DNA of 64,000 bases from Baylisascaris procyonis (lineage: Eukaryota; Nematoda; Chromadorea; Rhabditida; Ascarididae): contig JAZARR010000200.1 of the NCBI GenBank assembly GCA_037389465.1, forward strand, positions 882,001 to 946,000, given 5' to 3'. Shown here piece after piece: positions 37,784 to 48,199 of this stretch. Numbering within the stretch: position 1 is the stretch's first letter; every line of letters starts with the position of its first letter. A program made the position numbers and the translations under genes. Below the pieces are notes generated by a model, which did no database searches, was not told the origin of the DNA, and was given only the letters and a program-made list of their open reading frames with translations.

Positions 37784-39544
37784 ATTAAACGTATTCGACG
37801 ATCACCGATCGGTAGAGTAGATATTACTAAACGTATTCGACGATCACCGATCGGTAGAGTAGATATTATTAAACGTATTCGACGATCACCGATCGGTAGA
37901 GTAGATATTATTAAACGTATTCGACGATCACCGATCGGTAGAGTAGATATTATTAAACGTATTCGACGATCACCGATCGGTAGAGTAGATATTATTAAAC
38001 GTATTCGACGATCACCGATCGGTAGAGTAGATATTATTAAACGTATTCGACGATCACCGATCGGTAGAGTAGATATTATTAAACGTATTCGACGATCACC
38101 GATCGGTAGAGTAGATATTATTAAACGTATTCGACGATCACCGATCGGTAGAGTAGATATTATTAAACGTATTCGACGATCACCGATCGGTAGAGTAGAT
38201 ATTATTAAACGTATTCGACGATCACCGATCGGTAGAGTAGATATTATTAAACGTATTCGACGATCACCGATCGGTAGAGTAGATATTATTAAACGTATTC
38301 GACGATCACCGATCGGTAGAGTAGATATTATTAAACGTATTCGACGATCACCGATCGGTAGAGTAGATATTATTAAACGTATTCGACGATCACCGATCGG
38401 TAGAGTAGATATTATTAAACGTATTCGACGATCACCGATCGGTAGAGTAGATATTATTAAACGTATTCGACGATCACCGATCGGTAGAGTAGATATTATT
38501 AAACGTATTCGACGATCACCGATCGGTAGAGTAGATATTATTAAACGTATTCGACGATCACCGATCGGTAGAGTAGATATTATTAAACGTATTCGACGAT
38601 CACCGATCGGTAGAGTAGATATTATTAAACGTATTCGACGATCACCGATCGGTAGAGTAGATATTATTAAACGTATTCGACGATCACCGATCGGTAGAGT
38701 AGATATTATTAAACGTATTCGACGATCACCGATCGGTAGAGTAGATATTATTAAACGTATTCGACGATCACCGATCGGTAGAGTAGATATTATTAAACGT
38801 ATTCGACGATCACCGATCGGTAGAGTAGATATTATTAAACGTATTCGACGATCACCGATCGGTAGAGTAGATATTATTAAACGTATTCGACGATCACTGA
38901 TCGGTAGAGTAGATATTATTAAACGTATTCGACGATCACCGATCGGTAGAGTAGATATTATTAAACGTATTCGACGATCACCGATCGGTAGAGTAGATAT
39001 TATTAAACGTATTCGACGATCACCGATCGGTAGAGTAGATATTATTAAACGTATTCGACGATCACCGATCGGTAGAGTAGATATTATTAAACGTATTCGA
39101 CGATCACCGATCGGTAGAGTAGATATTATTAAACGTATTCGACGATCACCGATCGGTAGAGTAGATATTATTAAACGTATTCGACGATCACCGATCGGTA
39201 GAGTAGATATTATTAAACGTATTCGACGATCACCGATCGGTAGAGTAGATATTATTAAACGTATTCGACGATCACCGATCGGTAGAGTAGATATTATTAA
39301 ACGTATTCGACGATCACCGATCGGTAGAGTAGATATTATTAAACGTATTCGACGATCACCGATCGGTAGAGTAGATATTATTAAACGTATTCGACGATCA
39401 CCGATCGGTAGAGTAGATATTATTAAACGTATTCGACGATCACCGATCGGTAGAGTAGATATTATTAAACGTATTCGACGATCACCGATCGGTAGAGTAG
39501 ATATTATTAAACGTATTCGACGATCACCGATCGGTAGAGTAGAT
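37784..39544. repeat. 42-bp satellite, 42 copies
   Basis: 1761 bp = 42 units of 42 bp less 3 nt. The unit contains CGTATTCGACGATC, the perfect palindrome ACCGATCGGT, then AGAGTAGATATTATTAAA. I see only two differences: an ATTACTAAA variant in the first unit and one C-to-T (CACTGATCGG, about 38898). Because 42 is divisible by 3, one frame stays open on each strand: + encodes repeated RIRRSPIGRVDIIK, - encodes LIISTLPIGDRRIR. The + frame runs from about 37760 to a TGA near 39594 without a Met until the last unit. It is not a CRISPR array: no spacers. The right end abuts unique DNA, the left end the TMEM86 start. Confidence 0.98.
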
Positions 39545-39880
39545 ATGGGTAAAATGCAAAGTTGTGTCCATTATCTTTTTCCCTTCTATTCATGAAGGTG
39601 ACAGGGAATATGTTTAATAATTTCGAAATAGATGAAGTAAAAATAATGTATGCTTTCTTGTGCGGAACCTTGAGACCTATGAGAGTCTATGAATATACCT
39701 TATTAAAGCAGATAAGGGAAGGTGGAGGGGTATTGCCCTCATTATGAGGTTGTTGTGCCAACATTGAAGCGTCTTATAGCACCAATAACCCTAAAGTTTA
39801 CAAATATGGAAAAACGCTAAGATTTAGAGATGGATTTATGGAAACCCGTCGACGATAGTTCGGGTGACACTGTTAGATCT

Positions 39881-40030
39881 CTTGGAGTCTTCGGGTCACA
39901 TCGTTAGGTATCTCCAGGTGTCCGGGCCACTTCGCCAGGTATCTACAGGTGTTCGGGTCACATCGTTGGGTATGTTCAGGTTTCGGGTCGCATGCTCAGG
40001 TATTTTCAGGTATTCAGGTCACCTTATTAG
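39881..40030. repeat. 31-bp degenerate tandem repeat, about 5 copies
   Basis: Units built on CAGGTGTCCGGGCCAC and CGTTAGGTAT, diverged, in a locally GC-rich patch. Confidence 0.8.
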
Positions 40031-40689
40031 GACCCAAACCCCAAAAAAAGCAATAAAACAACGAGAAGTAAACAACAATGCAATAACCTATGAGAAGTGC
40101 AATGTACTGCCAGTATGTTTACGCAAAATTCAACACAGAGTGTGACATCGAAACACGAAACCGGCTTTATTTCGATTTTTTAACACGCAATAACGATAAT
40201 TGGTTAGGCATTCGGCGATCTGATTGAATCCATTCCACTTAATGCGCGAAATATTCAATAATATCAAAAAAGCGCATAGTACGTGCCATAAAATTCCACT
40301 CTTTTTGAAAATTAGAGTGGAAAAAATTACCCTAAAATTTTCTAAAATTATCAAAAAAAGGAAATTATATATTTGAAGATTATAAATATTATAAAATATA
40401 TTACTATTATATATTCTAATCAAAATATATATCTAAATTTATTCATAATTTGCAAATTCAACTTTCTAAAAGAAAATCGCATTCAAAGTTGTTTTTTTTG
40501 CATAAATTTTCAGCAGTTATTACAATACAAGCTGACATGTAAAATGCACAACAGGTTTAAACCGGAAGCGTTGTATGAGTTGAAATTTATCAGTTAATAA
40601 ATTATTATAACGAATAATAACTCCGTCGTATCGATAAATTAATAGCCCAGACGTTCAGTATATCTATTACGAATAGACCGTTTTGTATG

Positions 40690-41060
40690 AGGGAGGAGGA
40701 AGGGAGGAGGGAAAAGAGACGGCTGAAGGGGAGGAAGGAGGAAATGAGGCGGCTGAAGAGGGTAGGGGAAAGGAAGCAGCTGAAGACCGGGGAGGGAAAG
40801 GATGCAGCTGAAGATCGGGGAGAGAAAGGATGCAGCTGAAGGTCGGGGAGGGAAAGGGTGCAGCTGAAGATCGGGGAGGGAAAGGACGTAGGTGAAGATC
40901 GGGGAGGAAAAGGATGCGGCTGAAGGTCGGGGAGGGAAAGGAGGCAGCTGAAGATCGGGGAGGAAAAGGAGGCAGCTGGAGAACGGGGAGGGAAGGGAGG
41001 TAGCTGAAGGTCGGGGAGGGAAAGGAGGCAGCTGAAGGTCGGGGAGGACGCTAAAAGAGG
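40690..41060. repeat. 28-bp purine-rich minisatellite
   Basis: About 12 units of GGCAGCTGAAGATCGGGGAG followed by GGAAAGGA, with variants. Nearly all purine on +, so all-pyrimidine on -, which leaves two minus frames open for over 150 codons by chance. Confidence 0.92.
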
Positions 41061-41239
41061 GGAGGGGGAGAAAAACAAGAAGGAGATAAGAAAAGTACAT
41101 ACCCTAAATTCAAGGAATTATATCATTTGCATAATTATATGAATTCGTTAGTATAATGGAAAATGTAATATAAGGTAAATAAACTAGCATAAGCGTCAAC
41201 TCAACACTGCCGCTGAGCAATTAGCTAGAAAATCGACAG

Positions 41240-42102
41240 ATGCAAGCGTATCGTAGAGAACGTCGAAGTGGGTGGGGAAAGGTGGCTTATGAAGCGAATC
41301 GCAATCCACCCGAACACAAACGATCAATGCAAAGACAGCACTATCGTCGAAGTAAACAACTACATCGGCGAAAGATTAGTGATGAGTGGTCTTATATAGG
41401 TGAGGCAAATAGTATGATATATGCTCAATAATATAATTTTAGAAATTAATTCTAATTATATATTTTAATTGCCGCAAAAAAAAAAATAAATTGTAGATAA
41501 TTAAATAATATAAAAACAATATAGAATATATCAAAAAAAAGCGCTAAAAATATAAAAAAAGGTGCTATTGGTAATAAAGTATTTCTAAAAGACAACTTAC
41601 TTTTATAAAGATAACAAGTTATAAGAAATAGTCTCTACTATATCCAAAATAAATTCAACTAATATATAACCAAAGATAATAAGCAAGATATTTGGCAATA
41701 ATACGACATTTTGGCCATTTTTCAGTATTATTTATGGCATAGATATTTGCGTATCGGTCAACTGCATAGGAAATTTCGAAGCGCATAAACTTTTAAAATT
41801 TTTTATGTGGGAAATTTTTTCCTTTTGATGAAAATATGGGAGTGGTACAAATACGTTTCCATTAATTTACTAAAGATTAAAATTATTATATTTAAATATT
41901 TAATAGAGTCAGCCATTTGTCAGCAAAAAAAGTTTTATTTATTCACTCAATAAAATTCAAAAATACAGAAAAGACAGTTATAACGTCATTCGTGATGCAA
42001 ACGAGAAAAAAACCAACATTTAAAAAAACTTCAGGAAGAACGATAGTTAACAAGTTGGAAAAGGTAAAGACAAGACGAAGCGCTCACCGCCCACTCGTTT
42101 AG
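41240..42102 (+). CDS. Possible small basic protein, 2 exons, 112 aa
   Basis: Exon 41240-41399 (ATG; in-frame TAG just upstream; donor GTGAGG) joins in phase to 41924-42102 (acceptor TTGTCAG; stop TAG). The protein is strongly basic: MQAYRRERRSGWGKVAYEAN… then HYRRSKQLHRRKISDEW…, ending KLEKVKTRRSAHRPLV. There is no transmembrane or signal segment and I recognise no family. GC and codon choice in exon 1 are higher than in the surrounding AT-rich DNA, and an AG precedes the ATG directly. Support is limited to phase and splice sites. Confidence 0.35.
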
Positions 42103-45100
42103 TGTTGATTCTCTTCCTTTAGTAATGTGCCAGCCGGCTTGCTTATAACCTAACAGACGATGACGTCATTCAGATGCATTTTGTAAACAAATTGAAAAGT
42201 AGCTGCTGAACATACATATACCAAGAGACCTTAATCGGTCTCATCGGCTATTCGCATGCCACTTTTTCATAAACGATGAGTTGAATCAACACGGAGGGTA
42301 AACAGACAGAAGACAGACAACAACAGACATTTCTTAGTGTTTATTAAGTAATCGCTTCGTTCAGACACAACCATTGCCTGGCTCAGATAAGCACAAGTGT
42401 TTATGTTGAAGGTAAGTGGTAGAGCTCAAGAACTAGCTTGAGGTGAATCCTTAAATATATGATGCAATGAGCACCATCTGGGACGGAGAACACCCCATAG
42501 CCAACATTCGTTTCAGGTAGCTATACTGGATCATATTTGATTTAATACCGAAGTATATAGGTACACTACAGGTATATAGAACAGCCTATAGTCGACTCCT
42601 CGCAGATCTCGATGGACACATATAAAAATATTGCGAATACGAACAACAATAGAGAATTAAATATCCGCAAAGCCATATCATTACACATTCAATAAGCAAG
42701 TTCAATAATATTATGAGATCAAACTTCGTATATTCCTTTCACTACTTGTTTTATAAGTAAACAATATTTTTTTTTTAAAGTATAATAAAAAGGGTGTGGC
42801 ACAATTTTCCGGTTATTGTAGAAGATCAAAGAAGAAGTATTTACAATTTTTGGCTATTCTAGTTCCTTATTATGTTCATAAATATTTATTAGGTGCAATT
42901 ATGTTACTTTAAAATGCTATTAATCTATTTTCAACAATCAATAAATTTTAATTTTTGAATGCGGTCGGTTTAATTTTTGAATGCGGTCGATCTTGAATGA
43001 TCTCTAACTTATTTATTCCTCTCATAACATTTTCATAATACAACGACAAAATAAACACTCCAAGTATATTTTTAATGCTTCCTTTTTTTAATTTGCACTT
43101 ACAAAGGTCACAACTACAATAACACGTCTGCGCACGCGTGTCTGTATATGTCTGTCTGTCGGGTACTATCAATTCAAGAACCGTTGAAGTGAAAGTTCAT
43201 AAAACCTGATAGTCTATCCCCTATACCATGTTTCATGTTAAGCCATCCAATAAGTTTCGAAAAAACTTAAAAACATTTGAAGATGTAAGGAAAATTTGCG
43301 TAAATATTTTATATTGTTCAGTTTATCATTTCACACCACTCTGGTTGAAATAAAACCGAATCTTTGATGGATGGTTTTTTCCAGGCGGTAAAGTTGGTTA
43401 TATTGCCTGGCTCATTTATTACTAGTAAGTAAATCGAACACGGCTGGTTATATAAAACGAAATCCAAAAACCTACATCGTGCCAGCCGCTCAGATACGCT
43501 TCTCTGTTTGCTTAGCGTGCGGTTAGCGAACATTGAATTAAGCGCATCTCGTGCCGAATTCCTGGCCCTTCTGGCACCTTTCCAACTTCGTGCAGATTGA
43601 GTTTTTGTGCCTGCATCACGTCCGCATAGATGGACATTTGCGCTTTTCTTGAAAGACGTGCAGAAGTGCCTGAAAATTTTGCAGATATTCTTTAATGGGC
43701 TGAATCTTCTTTCTATAGTGGCCAAGTACCAAAAAAAAGGATTTTGTTTTATCGGCGGTTAGTAGAAGAGGTCGGATTGGTTAAAATATCGATACGTGCA
43801 TTTCATCGTTTTGCGTGATAAGTTATGAAAATATTTGTCGTGTTAGCAAAAAAAAGCAAAACCCGCCAGGGAGGTGGCGCGATACGCGCTTTTCCATCAT
43901 CCTGTCTAAGTATATAGCCACCTAATTTACAAATAGGAAATAAAATATGCAAATTGATGAAAATATGCAAATTAATGCCGTCATATTTAACTGATGCGAA
44001 TTTGTAAATTCCCAACAATTTTTTTTTTTTAGCTCATTTGTTCATAATACTTATAACGTCCATATAGTTAATGCAGTAACCTTTGGTTAATAATTCGGGA
44101 AGATCCAATTTAACGGCATTAGTATAATAGCTAGTTTGTCGTAGAATTTTTATTTTTAAATGAAAGTTTTTTTTTATGTGAGATAAAATAAGCGAATAAA
44201 AATCGACAATTCAATTGCCATCTGTTGCAAACAGAGAAAACTTTTCTTCGATGACATTTCAATTCCATAACACATCCACGAATTCCTAGCTCTTTGCCTA
44301 CTTTTTTTTCCGTTGCTATGCTCGCCATCGATGTTCCCTTTAAAAGACACAGGACATCCTTTCGCTGACCCGCTGAATAAGCCATTAAGAAAGATGACGT
44401 TGTCAAATGGTCTAAATGTAGAACTATGATATACCAAAAAGGATTTACTGCGACAGCCGGGGGAACGAAGGGGGAGAGGGGGGACACAACCATAAAAAAT
44501 AGAGGGGAGGGACGCAAAAAGTAGCAACCCTCCCTGTCCCATAGCGTCCTTAGCTAAGTCCCGATATCCTCTAGGCCATAACACCCCCCTACCTTTAAAG
44601 ATCAGACGGCAGTTGCTGCACTCCGAAAATAGACTATTTTTTAAAGATACCACTGAGGATAAAAAACGCCGTATGGAACACATATAATCGGTTACAACCA
44701 ACAATAAATAAATCATTTATTTCCATGACTACTTTTATCTATAACACTTACAAAAAACACAACATGTGCCATACAATGCAATATCCTAAAATCAATATGT
44801 AGCACAACAATGTGTTCTTCCGCTTAAGACCGCCTCTATTAATGTCTACCGTAGCTTAAATACACAACCGCTTCCATTAATTACGTGCCTATAATGGACG
44901 TTATTATGCAATAAAGCCATCTATATAACGATATTGCTATACTTCCATCAACCATTCAAACAAACACCTGAATGACCGATGAATCCTTATGAATTATCCT
45001 TGTGCGAGGAAAGAGGAGAGGATGGACGTAAAGGTAAGGAAGGATAAAGCTGGAAGAGGGTTGGGAAATACTGCAGAACAATTCTTGTGAAGAAGATCAA

Positions 45101-45364
45101 GTGGCACACTATTTAAACGCATTAACGATGAAACAACTATGTCAAAGAACATCCAACAATGACCGGAAACTCGTCGATCAGGCAAATATAAACAGTACAC
45201 TGAGATCTTCTCTAACTTCTTTATTTTTTAATTTATTCCCCTCCCCCACCATCAATTAATTCAAAAAGATTTTTTAAAATTCTACCTATAGATATCTTAT
45301 CATCCACCGTGCTACACTCTCATAATAAAGGCAATCAAAATATACAACGACGCTGATAAGATGA
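42103..45364. other. Unassigned region, 3.3 kb
   Basis: Two patches have raised GC and several open minus-strand frames: 43318-43725 and 44174-44716. Neither has convincing splice borders or a recognisable family, and at 44.2-44.5 kb two frames are open at once. Dispersed motif copies lie at 43634 and 43871. It might hold exons of an unknown gene or old transposon DNA. Confidence 0.35.
45220..45225 (-). terminator. Candidate poly(A) signal of NDUFB6
   Basis: AATAAA on the minus strand 140 nt after the stop; a second copy lies at 45237-45232 in the same tract. Confidence 0.55.
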
Positions 45365-48199
45365 TCACCACGGTCTAGCCGGTTCACCAATATTTGTGAG
45401 TGCTGTTCGCTTGTCGAACGTTGGTGAATAGAAACGATATTTGGCTGGGTCGGAGAGACCCTCCTTCAGCAAACCTGGATGTGCCGCCTCGATTTCCTTG
45501 AAACATATTTCCCATTATTATATAGACAAGGCCAAGTGAAATCATAATAGATCACTTGCAACACAAAAGAACGTCAAATCCAACGATCGCTACATTGAAA
45601 TATTTTAGTAGATTACGATAAAAGATTCAAAAATATAACGACATCTTAGCAATACTCTTTTGATTACTGGAGATAATTAACGAAAAGACAATATTATATA
45701 AAATCGAATAAAATAAAACATTTCTTTGTGCAATAAAAAAATTCTACACTCTAAATAAATTGAACTACAAACCTTTTCTTTGGTTATAATCTGCTTAAGA
45801 GGCATTGATTCGATACCTCGGAGATGTTCCCAATCCTGAAACACCTTCATAATTTCATAAGAAAGTAGAAAAATTAAAAAATTGAAAAAAAAACAAATCA
45901 GAGTTTAAACAATAATTTAGACATACTAAATAACAACAAATTAAAAAAAAACAACAAAAAAAGAAAATAATTTACATAAAACAAATAAAGATCGAACCTT
46001 AACTTCGTATTTCCAATAGTAATACATCACCTCAAGAGTGCAAAACACTATTATAAACTTTGGAAGGGTAACTCGGATCGCCGTACCATAGTAAACACCC
46101 TGAAAATAAATAAGTGCCAAAAAAATATGAAGAAAAAAGTTGAACGAGAGACAGATAGTCATATCTGCAGTAAACTTTTGAAATAAGAGACGCTCATAAT
46201 TAACCATCCTTCAGTAACGGTAGATAGATACTAATATCGCTAGGAAACTTAGAAAAAACAACCCCTACAACTCATAATTTAAAAACTCCTGATTGTCTCA
46301 TTTCTAGGCCGCTGCTCCACAGTTAGCTCAGAAGTGGGACAACCAGGAGTTTTTGACCTAAGCCATTCCAACCTAAGCCTTCAAGCCATCTAAGTCAAGC
46401 CTATGAAGGTATTCAATGAGCTTCATGAAGGAGGAAGCAAATTTTTGGAAATCTACTTTAATTAAAACCACCTATCTGCACCGAAATTCGATAACAACAC
46501 CTTCCTAATTTAAAGTTCATTTGTATTCATATGACTGAATAAAAACATACAAATGTTGGCTTAAGAAAATGAATATAAAGTTTGTCGAATGGCATTCGAT
46601 AGAGAACACGAATCGGATTAAGTTGTCTATGAACAGCGTCCACATGGATCGGCTCGTCGGGATGAAGATGCTGATCTTTCAGCCATTTACTGCAACATTT
46701 ATCGATAACCACTTCGTTATCATATTTTATCAAATAATAGCAAAACTTGTCACGTTTTTCTACCTATTAAGGTATCATTTCGCTGCTCAACCATATAATT
46801 CAAATAAAATTCAGTGAGTGGCCTAAATTAAACTATGAAATATATTTTGTTGTGCTTGAAAAATGCCAAAGAACCGGTACCTTAAAATGCATCAATCAGT
46901 TATATTCGGCCTCTCCATCCCGCTCCCCCTCCCAGCCCAACTGTGCGTCCTATTCCACCACCTTCCGCATAGAATGCGTCCTTTTCTCGCTTACAAATAC
47001 TAATATAAAATAATTATATGGTCTTAGGGCAAATGAACTGGAATGGCATTGGCTTGGTAGTGCCTAGAGTCGAGAGTACCAATAATTCTAAACGAAAACT
47101 CGATACAAAAATAACAAAAAGAATGCTAAAAATATTTGCGTTCTGCATGAAAAAGCATCAATGTGAATGCTGGATTATTTAAAATTAGGCGCATTTCGCA
47201 TTACTGCAATAAGTTTGACAAAATGTCAAATAAAAAGCGAACATTCGCCATTCGCGTTCTGCTGGGGAAAGGCCTGCAGCTCTGACGCGCTCATCGGCCA
47301 TATGTAATTCGAGGCTCATCGGATCGTTGATTCGATGTGATGGCGCATCCGAACCGGACTACAATAACGCTCTATTACCTGGATTGAAATAATAATCTTA
47401 TTACCTGGGCCCACCTATGATCCCATCCGAGCCTACCTGTTATCCCATCTGAGCCCACCTTTGATCCTATTTGAGCCTACCTGTGATCCCATCTGAGCCT
47501 ACCTCTGATCCCATCTGAGGCCACCTGCGATCCCATCTGAGCCTACCTCTAGTCCCATCTGAGCCCACCTCTGATCCCATCTGAGCCTACCTCTGATCCC
47601 ATCTGAGCCTACCTCTGATCCCATCTGAGCCTACCTGTGATCCATCCTGAGCCTCTTTTTACCTAATATAAGGGTATAATATACTCGTCTTATAAATGCC
47701 AAAAAACAGTGTCACATTTATTAACAGAATTTCGACCACCCTCGGCTATCATAGGATTCGAACCCCTTTGACCACCATCTATCATCAATTCCACTTTTTC
47801 TACCATTCCAGATGTCCTAAACTGCTCCACACTGAAACAGTGAAACGGAAGTTTTTTCTTTATAAGCAATAATAAGTTTTGTTGTGATCAAACAATATAC
47901 ATATAAGGTTACAATTAACTAAAAAAGATAATCAAAAAACAAAAAACTATAATTTACAAAGTTCTTTTTTGCCAATATAAGCAACACTGCGTTGTATTTG
48001 TTGAAGAAATGAAACGGGTCCGCGCAACAAACGTTCTTATTCAGCAAGGTAGGAGGCTATATTCAAGCATCTAGAGTATATATGAAGAGCAAATCATTGG
48101 TGATGGACTAACCTTTTTCATTATAGCCGGAGGGGGAATGCCAGAGCGAGTATAGGGTGAATCGCCCTGGCGAGCTGGCTTATGGTACTGATTACCCAT
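45365..48199 (-). CDS. NDUFB6: NDUFB6, complex I B17 accessory subunit, complete, 198 aa
   Basis: Single-pass inner-membrane accessory subunit of the distal membrane arm of respiratory complex I. Exons 48199-48113, 46763-46551, 46099-45998, 45835-45773, 45496-45365 (TGA); 87+213+102+63+132 nt, every exon phase 0. KWLKDQHLHPDEP matches human RRWLKDQELSPREP. Exon 3 gives GVYYG then the membrane helix LPKFIIVFCTLEVMYYYWKYEV, matching human HGVYKKSIF…HYYMKYHV. The C-terminal tail (DWEHLRGIES to GEPARPW) is longer than in human. Exon 1 (MGNQYHKPARQGDSPY…) is assigned by phase, a GTTAGT donor and an AG acceptor 11 nt before its ATG; its link to exon 2 is less certain than the rest. AATAAA on the minus strand lies at 45225-45220. 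Confidence 0.9.
46281..46354. ncRNA. 74-nt hairpin with 25-bp stem in an NDUFB6 intron
   Basis: Arms 46281-46305 and 46330-46354 are reverse complements over 25 positions with three exceptions. As + strand RNA these are two G-U wobbles and one A-C mismatch; as - strand RNA, one wobble and two mismatches. The arms start AAAAACTCCTG and end CAGGAGTTTTT; the loop is 24 nt. Dimensions fit a miRNA precursor or a small inverted-repeat element. It lies between exons 2 and 3. Confidence 0.5.
46764..48112. other. NDUFB6 intron 1
   Basis: Holds a 22-bp minisatellite (47404-47655) and, on the minus strand near 47752, a sequence matching the pol III B box GGTTCGAATCC without a foldable tRNA. Confidence 0.7.
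47404..47655. repeat. 22-bp minisatellite, about 11 copies
   Basis: Units of CTGATCCCATCTGAGCCTAC plus CT, with a few substitutions, in NDUFB6 intron 1. Confidence 0.95.

Larger units (their letters stand above)
39545..41239. other. Repeat-rich intergenic DNA
   Basis: Contains a 31-bp degenerate repeat (39881-40030) and a 28-bp purine-rich minisatellite (40690-41060). No supported gene. The long Ser/Pro-rich minus-strand frames at 40605-41100 are products of the minisatellite. Confidence 0.7.

Noticed and set aside
37784..39544. CRISPR-like or leader-repeat array
   Set aside because: Units are contiguous with no variable spacers, and the genome is a nematode's; it is a satellite.
40605..41100. 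Two overlapping Ser/Pro/Phe-rich proteins of over 150 aa on the minus strand
   Set aside because: They are translations of a purine-rich 28-bp minisatellite, whose pyrimidine complement lacks stops by composition.
44131..44716. 180-aa and 128-aa minus-strand proteins
   Set aside because: Two frames are open over the same DNA, neither has recognisable domains, and poly-purine/poly-pyrimidine segments contribute; kept only as an unassigned patch.
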